Of a stretch of 64,000 nucleotides of DNA, positions 7,646 to 15,484 are shown piece after piece (the stretch's first letter is position 1; each line of letters begins with the position of its first letter). Below the pieces are notes generated by a model that did not search any database, had not been told where the DNA came from, and saw nothing but the letters and a program-made list of their open reading frames with translations. The position numbers and the translations under genes are program-made. This stretch comes from Chromatocurvus sp046260765 (GTDB lineage Bacteria > Pseudomonadota > Gammaproteobacteria > Pseudomonadales > Halieaceae), in the NCBI GenBank assembly GCA_046260765.1, contig JBHEOO010000012.1:20776-84775 (forward strand). The letters are read 5' to 3'.

Positions 7646-10003
7646 TCAGAACTCGTAGCCAAAGGTAACACCCACAGTGCGTCTTGGCACCAGTGCCGCA
7701 AAGGCAAAGGCGCCGGCATCAAAGGGCCTGGCTATACGGCCACCATCCTCGAGAAGGTCGGTGCCATACAGGCGTGCCGTGAACATGCCGTCGCCCAGCG
7801 ATTGACGAAAGGTGGCGGACAGATCAAGCACCTTGAAACTGTCGATGATGATGTCGGGACCATACTGAAAATCGTAGGTCGCGAAGTCGGTACGCCCCCA
7901 GGAATCATCGGTGTACTTGAAGTTGCCGTTCAGGATGACCTCACCGCCGAGCGCCTGAACAATGTACTCTGCGCCGATGTTGTAGGTCAGCTCCGGAGCA
8001 TAGGTGACCTGTGCCCGATCTGAGATGTCGCCGACGGTGGGATGGTCAAACCGTGAGTAGTCCGCGTCCAGCGTTCCCAGCGATGCCCGTATGGTCAGCG
8101 CGTCCGTCAGCAGTGCCATGCTCTCAAGCTCGATGCCGCGGGTTTCCACTTCGCCGGCATTAAAAATAAAGGTACAGGTTGGTCCGTTGCAGTCTTCGGG
8201 TTGGCCATTGAACAAAAAGCTGCCGTCGCCGGCGGTGACGACCTGTTCCTGCTTGTCCTTGTACACGGAGTCGAAGAAGGTGGCGTTGAAAGTCAGGCGG
8301 TTATCAAGCCATTCGGTGCGGATGCCCAGCTCAAAGGTGTCAACCGTTTCGGAGCCAAAGGGGCCGACCGTGTTCGGGGTGTTGCCGCGGGCGTTGAAAC
8401 CACCGGACCTGAAGCCGGTAGAGTAGGACGTGTAGGCCATGCCAAAGTCCAGTTCGCGCTCCAGGATCACACGATAGGTGACCTCGTCATCCTCAAAGCG
8501 GAAGTTCGAGCCATTGCTGAAGTCGCCCGATGGCGTTTGCACGAAGAACTTCTTTTCTTCATCGGTGTAGCGTGCGCCGGCCGTCACGCCCCACTTTTCG
8601 TTGAATTCGTAGGTGAATTCCGCGTAAATCGCCCGCGCCGTCAGATCCTGGTTGGATTCGATAATCTGGATAGGCCCGGTGACAAAAGGCGCCTCACTGG
8701 TCAGGTAGTAAAGTCCAGCGACATAATTGAGTGGACCGCTCAGGCTGGAGTTGATCTGCAGCTCGCTGGAGGCCTGCTCGAATTCCTGCTCACGTAACAC
8801 CGGAAAGAAGCAGGGCTGGTCCGCCGGGTTTTCGGCGGTGCCGGTGCCGAAGGGGAACAGTGATCCCTCTTTCGGCGAACCCCAGGAGCAGATATCCATG
8901 GTTTCGCGGGTATCGCTGCGTGCCGTGATGAACTTGACGTCGTGGTTGGCGACAACGCCGTCGAGCTGCAGCGTGTAGTTATTGCCCTGGATAGCGCTAA
9001 TGAACTGACCACCGGAATAGGTGGTTGTGAAATCGCTGGCGGCCGACGGGTCGCCGGAGGCGGGAGCGCCAAATGCCGGCGCGATAAGGGCAAAGTCATT
9101 TGCGCCCTGGAACGGCGCATCCGCGGGATTGAAGTTTGGGCTGGCGGGGTCATTGCCGCGGGAGCTGATATTCAGCTGGTCTACCAGTCGGGTGTTGTCG
9201 TTGTAATTGTCCCAGGTGAACTGCGCCGTGAAGTTCTCCGTGAATTCATACAGTACAGACACGGTGCTGCTGCGTAGGTCCCTGTTGTCCGGATTGTTTT
9301 CGTTGCGGGTGACGTTGTCTGTGAAGGCATCGCTGGTGAGTGAGCGGGCGCCAATCTTGATGCCACCCTTGTCGCCCAGGGGCATATTGACGATGGCTTT
9401 GTAATCCTGGCGGTTGAATTCATCCAGTGTCGCTTCCGCTCTAACGCCAAACTCGCCGGTAGGTTTTGATCGGGTGATGTTGATAACGCCACCGATCGTG
9501 TTTCTACCGAAGATGGTCCCCTGGGGGCCGCGAAGGATCTCGATACTCTCCACATCGAACAGGTCGACGTTGGCACCTGCTGACGACGCGAGGAATACGC
9601 CATCGACAGATACGGCGACGGTGGGCTCAAAGGTTTTCTCCAGGTCGTCAAGGCCAATGCCGCGTATCGATGCGCTGAGTGCCGCCCCGGCAAAGGGCTG
9701 CTCGACCATTTCGACATTCGGCGCGAGCTTCTTCACGTCGACGATCGAATTGATGTTGCCGCGCTCGATCATGCCAGCAGACAGGGCCGTGACCGCAACG
9801 GGAACATCCTGCAGGGATTCGGTACGCTTGCGCGCGCTGACAACGACTTCCTCCAGCTGAGCCGAGCCTCCCTGCGCACTGACCACGCCTGGCACAGTAA
9901 GGCCAGTCATCGTGAAGAGGGCAAGTGCTATGGGGGTTGGTGTGAAACGGGCGGAGCTGAACGTCCTGAGCGCGCACGCGCGCACGGCTTGTTTGTTCTG
10001 CAT
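7646..10003 (-). CDS. TonB-dependent outer-membrane receptor 2
   Basis: The 785-residue receptor has a signal peptide cut near VVSAQ, then LEEVVVSARKRTESLQDVPV, a plug domain containing RGPQGTIFGRNTIGGVINI, and a beta-barrel ending GVTFGYEF. I prefer ATG 10003 to ATG 10009 because GAGGA then lies 7 bp upstream instead of touching the start. Its upstream region holds a 22-bp dyad, an island operator and a 60-bp TCTGG repeat. The ligand is probably a hydrophobic catabolic substrate, as for the other three receptors here. Confidence 0.9.
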   Translation of the reverse strand: MQNKQAVRACALRTFSSARFTPTPIALALFTMTGLTVPGVVSAQGGSAQLEEVVVSARKRTESLQDVPVAVTALSAGMIERGNINSIVDVKKLAPNVEMVEQPFAGAALSASIRGIGLDDLEKTFEPTVAVSVDGVFLASSAGANVDLFDVESIEILRGPQGTIFGRNTIGGVINITRSKPTGEFGVRAEATLDEFNRQDYKAIVNMPLGDKGGIKIGARSLTSDAFTDNVTRNENNPDNRDLRSSTVSVLYEFTENFTAQFTWDNYNDNTRLVDQLNISSRGNDPASPNFNPADAPFQGANDFALIAPAFGAPASGDPSAASDFTTTYSGGQFISAIQGNNYTLQLDGVVANHDVKFITARSDTRETMDICSWGSPKEGSLFPFGTGTAENPADQPCFFPVLREQEFEQASSELQINSSLSGPLNYVAGLYYLTSEAPFVTGPIQIIESNQDLTARAIYAEFTYEFNEKWGVTAGARYTDEEKKFFVQTPSGDFSNGSNFRFEDDEVTYRVILERELDFGMAYTSYSTGFRSGGFNARGNTPNTVGPFGSETVDTFELGIRTEWLDNRLTFNATFFDSVYKDKQEQVVTAGDGSFLFNGQPEDCNGPTCTFIFNAGEVETRGIELESMALLTDALTIRASLGTLDADYSRFDHPTVGDISDRAQVTYAPELTYNIGAEYIVQALGGEVILNGNFKYTDDSWGRTDFATYDFQYGPDIIIDSFKVLDLSATFRQSLGDGMFTARLYGTDLLEDGGRIARPFDAGAFAFAALVPRRTVGVTFGYEF

Positions 10004-10039
10004 GTTCATTTCCTCTAGGTTATTTTTATTTCACGAAAA

Positions 10040-10061
10040 CACTATCGCTCAAGCGATAGTG
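10040..10061. promoter_or_regulatory. Perfect 22-bp dyad in the receptor 2 leader
   Basis: The arms CACTATCGCT and AGCGATAGTG are perfect reverse complements around a CA centre. The dyad lies 36 bp before the receptor start and 17 bp from the island operator. It could be a second operator or an RNA hairpin in the 5' leader. There is no T tract, so a terminator is unlikely. Confidence 0.6.
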
Positions 10062-10078
10062 CTGCAGCGTCGAACAAA

Positions 10079-10096
10079 AAACAATACGTAAGGTTT
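10079..10096. promoter_or_regulatory. Island operator-like dyad, site 3 (upstream of TonB receptor 2)
   Basis: The sequence is AAACA ATACGTAA GGTTT, with one mismatch in the right arm relative to AAACA-N8-TGTTT. It lies between the TCTGG repeat and the receptor 2 start. Confidence 0.55.
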
Positions 10097-10110
10097 TTTA
10101 TCCTAAAAAG

Positions 10111-10170
10111 TCTGGTCTGGTCTGGTCTGGTCTGGTCTGGTCTGGTCTGGTCTGGTCTGGTCTGGTCTGG
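10111..10170. repeat. Pentanucleotide tandem repeat (TCTGG)12
   Basis: There are twelve uninterrupted copies of TCTGG, followed at once by CCGGCCGGCC-type sequence to about 10202. The repeat sits between the stop of the ThuA-like gene and the operator of receptor 2. The unit is not a multiple of three and no gene crosses it. Slippage could change promoter spacing or read-through from the upstream operon. Because such arrays are often mis-sized in assemblies, the copy number should be treated with caution. Confidence 0.9.
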
Positions 10171-10209
10171 CCGGCCGGCCGGCCGCGCCGGCCGCTCGCC
10201 GGCCTTGCG

Positions 10210-11028
10210 TCAGGCGTTTGCCTGCTTGGCTATGGCTTCGGCTTCGGTCCTTGCCTTTGCCGTCTTTTTATCCACAGGCTCAATTGCCCAACGCAGTCCG
10301 CGTCGCAGCAGGGTGTAGAAAACCGGCAGATCCCAGGCGCAGCGCTCCTTCTCGGGCCAGAAATCCAGCATAGGCTGCATGTCGTAGTGATGACGGCAGT
10401 GCCCCAGCGTGAGGTACAGTACGGACCCATCGCCAACGGCGTGGGTGTACAGCACCGGGTGGCGCTGATGTTCCCAGTGGTCCTCGACAAAGCCCGGTGC
10501 ATAGCCACCGTACTCGGTATCGAGAAGCACATGCAGATCGCCATAGGTCTTCATGAGGTACAGCTCGTCAGTAGTATCAAAACTCTCAAGATCTGAGACC
10601 ATAGGGTGCTGCGGGTCCGCGACGCTGACGGTGTAGGGTGCAATCGGCGGGTGGGAACGGAACATCGAGCCCAGCGTTTCCATGTATAGAGGTGCCCAAT
10701 CCGGTGTACCGTAGAGCCCGTCGGACATCATGCGGATCACCGAATTGGTGCCGTGCAGGGCGTACCATCGGCCACCAGCGGCGACCCAGTCGCGCAGGGC
10801 TTCCTGCGCTGCGAGAGAGGGTATGACGTTGCAGGTGTAGCTGACGAGGAAGTCGGCTTCCGCGAGCGCGTCGAGATTTTCGTAATCCTCGAATACGCGG
10901 ACACGTACGCGGTCGTCTTCCGCCAGCAACTTGAGCAGTTCCAGGCGCGCAAAATCAATGTCATGCCATACGCCGCCCGCAACCAGCACACAATTGATGC
11001 GACCCGCTGTGTTGTTCCGATCAGGCAT
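10210..11028 (-). CDS. ThuA-like domain protein
   Basis: The 272-residue protein matches the ThuA/class I glutamine amidotransferase-like fold. It starts with a hydrophobic strand (INCVLVAGGVWHDID), has a DFLVSYTCNV segment, GGRWYALHGTNS, and the late histidine-rich LTLGHCRHHYDMQPM. ThuA-like proteins have been linked to sugar catabolism, and several are of unknown catalytic role. The start overlaps the stop of the Rieske oxygenase gene by 8 bp, so translation is probably coupled. It ends the eight-gene operon. A role as an accessory hydrolase or isomerase acting on the oxygenase product is only a guess. Confidence 0.75.
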   Translation of the reverse strand: MPDRNNTAGRINCVLVAGGVWHDIDFARLELLKLLAEDDRVRVRVFEDYENLDALAEADFLVSYTCNVIPSLAAQEALRDWVAAGGRWYALHGTNSVIRMMSDGLYGTPDWAPLYMETLGSMFRSHPPIAPYTVSVADPQHPMVSDLESFDTTDELYLMKTYGDLHVLLDTEYGGYAPGFVEDHWEHQRHPVLYTHAVGDGSVLYLTLGHCRHHYDMQPMLDFWPEKERCAWDLPVFYTLLRRGLRWAIEPVDKKTAKARTEAEAIAKQANA

Positions 11029-12439
11029 GCTTCACTCCGTCCAGGTGGCCTTCCTGGCTGTTGATGTACTTGTCGATGGTCTGGTGCAGGTGTCTTATAC
11101 GGCTCTCCTGGTAGCTGGCCAGGCTGACTGCGCCCTTCTTCGACGCCTTCATGCCGCGCTGCACTGCCCCCATATTGCCGTCGTCCTGGTCGAATACCGG
11201 GCCCAGGGCGCCAAGCTCTTCCGCCGTGGAGAATGCCTCGTCATCGGCCAGCCTGTGTACCGGTACGGCCCCCGGCCGCTCTTCGCCCTTGGGGTAGCGA
11301 AGCAGTACCATCACGTCAAACAGGCACTTGTCCGGCGAATCGCCATAGGGCAGGAAGCGGTAGACGATGTTGCCGTGATAGCCGATCCACACCTGAAAGT
11401 TGGGGAACAGGCTATAGAGAATGGCATCTTCCAGCTCAGACAGCGTGGCGTCGGACAGATCGCTGCCGGAGGCCTCCTCAAAGATCTTGCGATTCATGTC
11501 GCCCACATACTTGCGTGCGGTGAGCCCGTCAGGCATGTCGATGCCCTCGTCGCTGTCCAGCGCCATGCGCCCGGACAGCTTGAGGATGTCGCGCATGATC
11601 GCCTCCTCGGTAATCTCCTCCAAGTGAGGGCTGGCGACACCCATGGGCGTGACAGACCGACTGACGTTGTCGCCAAAGGTGTCGTACTGCGAGTTCGCGT
11701 CGCCGGTGAACGTTAGAATCTCCTTGTGGGTCTCCACGGTGTGGAAGGATTCCATGAAGGCCTCGGCGCCCACTTTCCAGTTGCAGTTCACAACCCGCTG
11801 CACGTGTACGCCCTTAAAGTAGTCTTCCAGCGGGTAACGGGAGAAGTGATCGGGGAATACGCCCATGTAGCTTTCCAGCGGGGCTGCATCACGGTCAAAA
11901 TTGATGAAGATGAAGCCGCCCCAGGTATCCACCAGAACCTCTGGCAGACGCATATCACGGCTTACAAGGTGTTCGAAATCCCACTCGCAGGGAATGCCCT
12001 TGAACTCGCCGTCAAGGCTCCAGGTAGCGCCATGGAAGGGGCAGCGAAACTGGCTGACACAGCCGTCCTCATCGCGCAGTGAGCGTCCGCGGTGCAGACA
12101 GGAGTTGATCAGGCCCTTGATTCCACCGGACTCAGTGCGGACCACGATAACCGACTGCGAAAACACCTCATACACGTGGTGATCGCCGGTTTCCGGAATA
12201 TCCTCTTCCCGGCAGACCATCTGCCACACCCTCGGCCACAGGTGCTCTTTCTCAAGGTCAGTGAATTCCTGGGAGATATAGCGGTCGACGCTGATGTCCT
12301 CATCACCCAGGTAGGGGTTGCTCTGCTGACGCAGATAGTCGGGAACCGGCACCTCCTCAAGGTCGAGCAGATCCTGGAAGGAGGTGCCCTCACATCGCTT
12401 GTCGCCGCCCTGCTTCCTGATTGACTGTTCCTGTGACAT
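11021..12439 (-). CDS. Rieske-type ring-hydroxylating oxygenase, alpha subunit 1
   Basis: This 472-residue subunit has a Rieske 2Fe-2S site (C114, H116, C133, H136 in SCLHRG and CPFHG) and a mononuclear iron site beginning ESFHTVETH (H233, H238). It would use O2 and electrons from a ferredoxin to hydroxylate a substrate. I chose ATG 12439, which has AAGGAG upstream; the longer reading frame is an Arg-rich artefact. It is closely similar in layout to the oxygenase at 22194-23606 (both contain CREEDIPE). It lies between a thiolase and the ThuA-like gene. No beta subunit is adjacent. Confidence 0.9.
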   Translation of the reverse strand: MSQEQSIRKQGGDKRCEGTSFQDLLDLEEVPVPDYLRQQSNPYLGDEDISVDRYISQEFTDLEKEHLWPRVWQMVCREEDIPETGDHHVYEVFSQSVIVVRTESGGIKGLINSCLHRGRSLRDEDGCVSQFRCPFHGATWSLDGEFKGIPCEWDFEHLVSRDMRLPEVLVDTWGGFIFINFDRDAAPLESYMGVFPDHFSRYPLEDYFKGVHVQRVVNCNWKVGAEAFMESFHTVETHKEILTFTGDANSQYDTFGDNVSRSVTPMGVASPHLEEITEEAIMRDILKLSGRMALDSDEGIDMPDGLTARKYVGDMNRKIFEEASGSDLSDATLSELEDAILYSLFPNFQVWIGYHGNIVYRFLPYGDSPDKCLFDVMVLLRYPKGEERPGAVPVHRLADDEAFSTAEELGALGPVFDQDDGNMGAVQRGMKASKKGAVSLASYQESRIRHLHQTIDKYINSQEGHLDGVKHA

Positions 12440-12480
12440 GTCTGATCTCCTTAATGAGGGGGCACTTTCTGCCCGTATTA

Positions 12481-13623
12481 TTAGCGTGTAACGATGTTGA
12501 CACCACTGACCCCTGGCGCGCCATACACGTGTGTGTAGCCCACGCGCGGCTCGCCGGCAACCTGACGGGCGCCGGCCTGCCCGCGCAGCTGCAGGCAGAC
12601 CTCGTGCACCTGGCGCAGGCCCGACGCACCCACTGGTTCGCCGTTTGCCAGGCATCCACCGTCCGTGTTGACCGGCATGCGACCATCGATCCGGGTGGCG
12701 CCATCACGCAGCAGGCTTTCCTGCTCGCCGTGTTCGCAAAAGCCGTTCTCGGCCATGTGAATGATTTCGGCGCCCGAGTCGGTGTCCTGAAGCTGCAGGA
12801 CATCGACGTCGCCTGGCCCGATTCCTGCCTGTTCAAACGCTGCCCGGGAGGCGGTCTGGGTCGGCGCGTCGTTGACCACGGGTGCCTGCGACGGGCTGAA
12901 TACCTCGAAGCTACCGTAATAGCGGCTGCGCACAACGGCGGTCTTCAGGATAACGGGATGAGAAGTGAACTGACGGGCCACTTTTTCGCTGCACACAACC
13001 AGCGCAACAGCGCCTTCGGCGGGGCTGCAGAACATATACTTGCGCAGTGGATGGCTGACCATCATCGACGCCAGAATTTCCTCCTGGGAAAAGGCCTGTC
13101 GACGCCACGCTTCGGGGTTTATGGAGCCATTGTAAAACGCTTTTTCGGCAACACGCGCGAGCGCCTGCTCCGTGATCCCGTGGTCGTGCATATAGCGCTG
13201 AATCTTCATGGCGAAGAACTGCGTTGTCAGCATTAGCCCGGCTTCGCCGTACCAGTCGCCGAGGCCCCATTCCGCCGGATCGGGATTGAAGGCCCCCGGT
13301 GGGTGCTTGTCAAAACCCACCACGACGCCCAGGTCGTACTCGCCAGACTTGATGGCGGCGTAGGCTGCATGCAGAGAGCTGCCGCCGGTGGCACAGCCGT
13401 TCCATATATTGGTGAACTGCAGGCCGGTCAGTCCAAGTTCGTTGACCAGGGCATCTGCGTTGCCGGCGTCCTGGCTGCCACCGTAGGCGAACTGAACCTG
13501 TTTCCACTCCAGTCCGGCGTCGGCAAGGGCGGCACGCACTGCAACCGCACCCTGCTGGACGCCAGATAATGCTGGCGTGCGACCAAAACGGTGCATGCCG
13601 AGTCCTACAATGGCAACGTCCAT
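12481..13623 (-). CDS. Thiolase-like (SCP-x/lipid-transfer-type) acyl-CoA lyase or acetyltransferase
   Basis: The 380-residue protein begins MDVAIVGLGMHRFGR and has the nucleophile Cys in NGCATGGSSLHAAY. The C-terminal motif reads NTDGGCLANGEPVGASGLRQ rather than the GHP-GATG of classical thiolases, which fits the SCP-x/Ltp subfamily. Members paired with a DUF35 protein act as thiolases or retro-aldolases on branched CoA thioesters. ATG 13623 follows GGAGG. The DUF35 partner gene ends 4 bp upstream, so the two should form a complex. Confidence 0.87.
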   Translation of the reverse strand: MDVAIVGLGMHRFGRTPALSGVQQGAVAVRAALADAGLEWKQVQFAYGGSQDAGNADALVNELGLTGLQFTNIWNGCATGGSSLHAAYAAIKSGEYDLGVVVGFDKHPPGAFNPDPAEWGLGDWYGEAGLMLTTQFFAMKIQRYMHDHGITEQALARVAEKAFYNGSINPEAWRRQAFSQEEILASMMVSHPLRKYMFCSPAEGAVALVVCSEKVARQFTSHPVILKTAVVRSRYYGSFEVFSPSQAPVVNDAPTQTASRAAFEQAGIGPGDVDVLQLQDTDSGAEIIHMAENGFCEHGEQESLLRDGATRIDGRMPVNTDGGCLANGEPVGASGLRQVHEVCLQLRGQAGARQVAGEPRVGYTHVYGAPGVSGVNIVTR

Positions 13624-13627
13624 GATC

Positions 13628-14062
13628 TCAGGCCTCCATCTCGGCATCAAACGCGAAGACCAGGACGTCGTTGCCGTCCGCATCGCAATACAGGGGTTCT
13701 ATGATCAGCTTCATTGGCATCCCTATGCGCAGTGATTCTGGCGTGTTCGGCTTGAGCCGAGCCTCCACCCGCAGGCCGCAGGGCATCTCCACATAGCCAA
13801 CACCGTAGGGTGTAAAGCTCTCGGCAGTTGCCGGACCCGCGTAAGGCGGCTTGGGTGGGAAGTTCTGAATTGTCCATGTCCAGAGAATGCCGCGGTTGCC
13901 CAGTGGCAGGGTTTCGCTGTCCCTCGCGGAGCAACTGCGACAATCCGGCTGCGCTGGAAAGGCGTATTCGCCGCAGCGGCGGCAGCGGCTGCCGAGCAGC
14001 TGGGGGCTGTCGGCGGGCCAGGTGAACAGCGCGTCTGCAATGGGAAGGCCTTTTGATGGCAT
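13628..14062 (-). CDS. DUF35 OB-fold/zinc-ribbon acyl-CoA-binding partner of the thiolase
   Basis: The protein has 144 residues. Its N-terminal rubredoxin-like zinc ribbon has C27, C30, C41 and C44 (CRRC and CRSC), and the rest matches a DUF35 OB fold. Such proteins bind the CoA part of substrates and stabilise a thiolase-like or aldolase partner, as with Ltp2 and the DUF35 domain of ChsH2. It lies 4 bp upstream of the thiolase and 13 bp downstream of the E3 gene. Confidence 0.88.
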   Translation of the reverse strand: MPSKGLPIADALFTWPADSPQLLGSRCRRCGEYAFPAQPDCRSCSARDSETLPLGNRGILWTWTIQNFPPKPPYAGPATAESFTPYGVGYVEMPCGLRVEARLKPNTPESLRIGMPMKLIIEPLYCDADGNDVLVFAFDAEMEA

Positions 14063-14074
14063 GGCGGTGGGCCC

Positions 14075-15484
14075 CTACTGGTTTACTGACATGTTGTAGG
14101 CGTCGAGCACGGCCTCGTGCATGGACTCCGACAGCGTTGGGTGGGGGAAGACGGCACGCTTCAGGTCTTCCTCGGTGGCCTCCATGGCCAGCGCAATCGC
14201 GTAGCCCTGGATCTGTTCCGTTACCTCGGGGCCGATCATATGCGCGCCGAGAAATTCGCCGCTGTCAGCATTGAACAGTGTTTTTACCAGGCCTTCGTTG
14301 TCGCCGATGGCCAGGGCCTTGCCGTTGGCCTGCTGTCGCGCTCGCCCCACCTTTACAGGAATACCGCGTCTGGCGGCTTCGCGTTCGCTGAGGCCAATGC
14401 TGGCAATCTGCGGACGACAGTAGGTGCACCCGGGAATGTGTTCGGGTTTTATCGGATGGGCACTGGAAACGCCAGCAATTGCTTCCACGCACAGAACACC
14501 CTCATGACTGGCCTTGTGCGCGAGCCAGGGTCCACCGGCCACATCGCCAATCGCGTAGAGACCCACAACGTTAGTCCGGCAGTAGGCGTCTGTAACAAGG
14601 AAGCCATCGCGGATATCGGCCCCGAGGTCATCAAGACCCATGTTATCAACGTTGCCGGTCACGCCAATTGCGGGCAGCAGGCAGTCGTAGCGCCGGGTGC
14701 TCCTGTCGCCATTGGCGGTCTGTACCTCGGCTTCAATACCGCCAGTGACGACCTCAACGCGGGAAACCGTAGCAGCTGTGACCAGCTGAATGCCGCGGCG
14801 TGACAGCTGCTGCGCGGCGAGTGCGGAAATTTCGTCATCCTCGGCGGGCAGTATGCGATCGAGGGTCTCGACCACGGTGACCTCGGTGCCCAGGTCGTTG
14901 TACAGCGACGCGAACTCAATACCGATAGCGCCAGCACCGATGATCAACAGGCTTTTCGGTAGCCAGGGTGGCGTCATGGCTGTGCGCGTCGACCAGACGC
15001 GTGCATCCTCAGGCAGGAAAGGCAGTGTCCGGGCGCGAGCGCCGGTGGCGAGGATGATGTGTGCCGCGTCCAGGTCGGCGGGGATGTCACCCTCTATTCG
15101 TAGTTTGCACTTGCCAGTCAGGCGGGCGTTGCCCCGAATGACGTCGATGCCGTGCTTGCGCATCAGGTAGTCGATGCCCTGGGACAGCTGGCCGGCGACT
15201 TCGCGGCTGCGTCCAACCATGGCCTCAAGGTTTACCGTAAACGTCTCCGAGCTCACTATGCCGAATCGGTGCGCCCCGTGGAGGATATGCTGCACATCGG
15301 CGGCGTGCAGGAGCGCCTTGGTCGGGATGCAGCCCCAGTTGAGACAGACTCCGCCAAGCTCTGCGCGCTCGACAATTGCTGTCCTGAAGCCCAGCTGTGC
15401 GGCGCGGACCGCCGCCACGTAGCCGCCCGGGCCGCTGCCAACAACGATAAGATCGTAGTCTTGTCGCATGCCCGCCCTGCTCAT
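14075..15484 (-). CDS. lpdA: Dihydrolipoyl dehydrogenase (E3)
   Basis: This 469-residue flavoprotein reoxidises dihydrolipoamide with NAD+. It has the FAD motif VGSGPGGYVAAVRAAQLG, the redox disulphide GGVCLNWGCIPTKALL, the NAD-binding GAGAIGIEFASLY, and the C-terminal dimer-interface motif HPTLSESMHEAVLDA with the catalytic His-Glu. ATG 15484 overlaps the E2 stop as ATGA; ATG 15469 gives the more usual N-terminus. It serves the complex encoded by the three genes upstream. Confidence 0.93.
   Translation of the reverse strand: MSRAGMRQDYDLIVVGSGPGGYVAAVRAAQLGFRTAIVERAELGGVCLNWGCIPTKALLHAADVQHILHGAHRFGIVSSETFTVNLEAMVGRSREVAGQLSQGIDYLMRKHGIDVIRGNARLTGKCKLRIEGDIPADLDAAHIILATGARARTLPFLPEDARVWSTRTAMTPPWLPKSLLIIGAGAIGIEFASLYNDLGTEVTVVETLDRILPAEDDEISALAAQQLSRRGIQLVTAATVSRVEVVTGGIEAEVQTANGDRSTRRYDCLLPAIGVTGNVDNMGLDDLGADIRDGFLVTDAYCRTNVVGLYAIGDVAGGPWLAHKASHEGVLCVEAIAGVSSAHPIKPEHIPGCTYCRPQIASIGLSEREAARRGIPVKVGRARQQANGKALAIGDNEGLVKTLFNADSGEFLGAHMIGPEVTEQIQGYAIALAMEATEEDLKRAVFPHPTLSESMHEAVLDAYNMSVNQ

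Noticed and set aside
10111..10202. The TCTGG array as a CRISPR array
   Set aside because: The units are direct pentamers without spacers, so this is a simple tandem repeat.
12440..12655. N-terminal extension of Rieske oxygenase 1
   Set aside because: The extra residues are Arg-rich and overlap the thiolase gene in another frame; ATG 12439 has a good ribosome-binding site.
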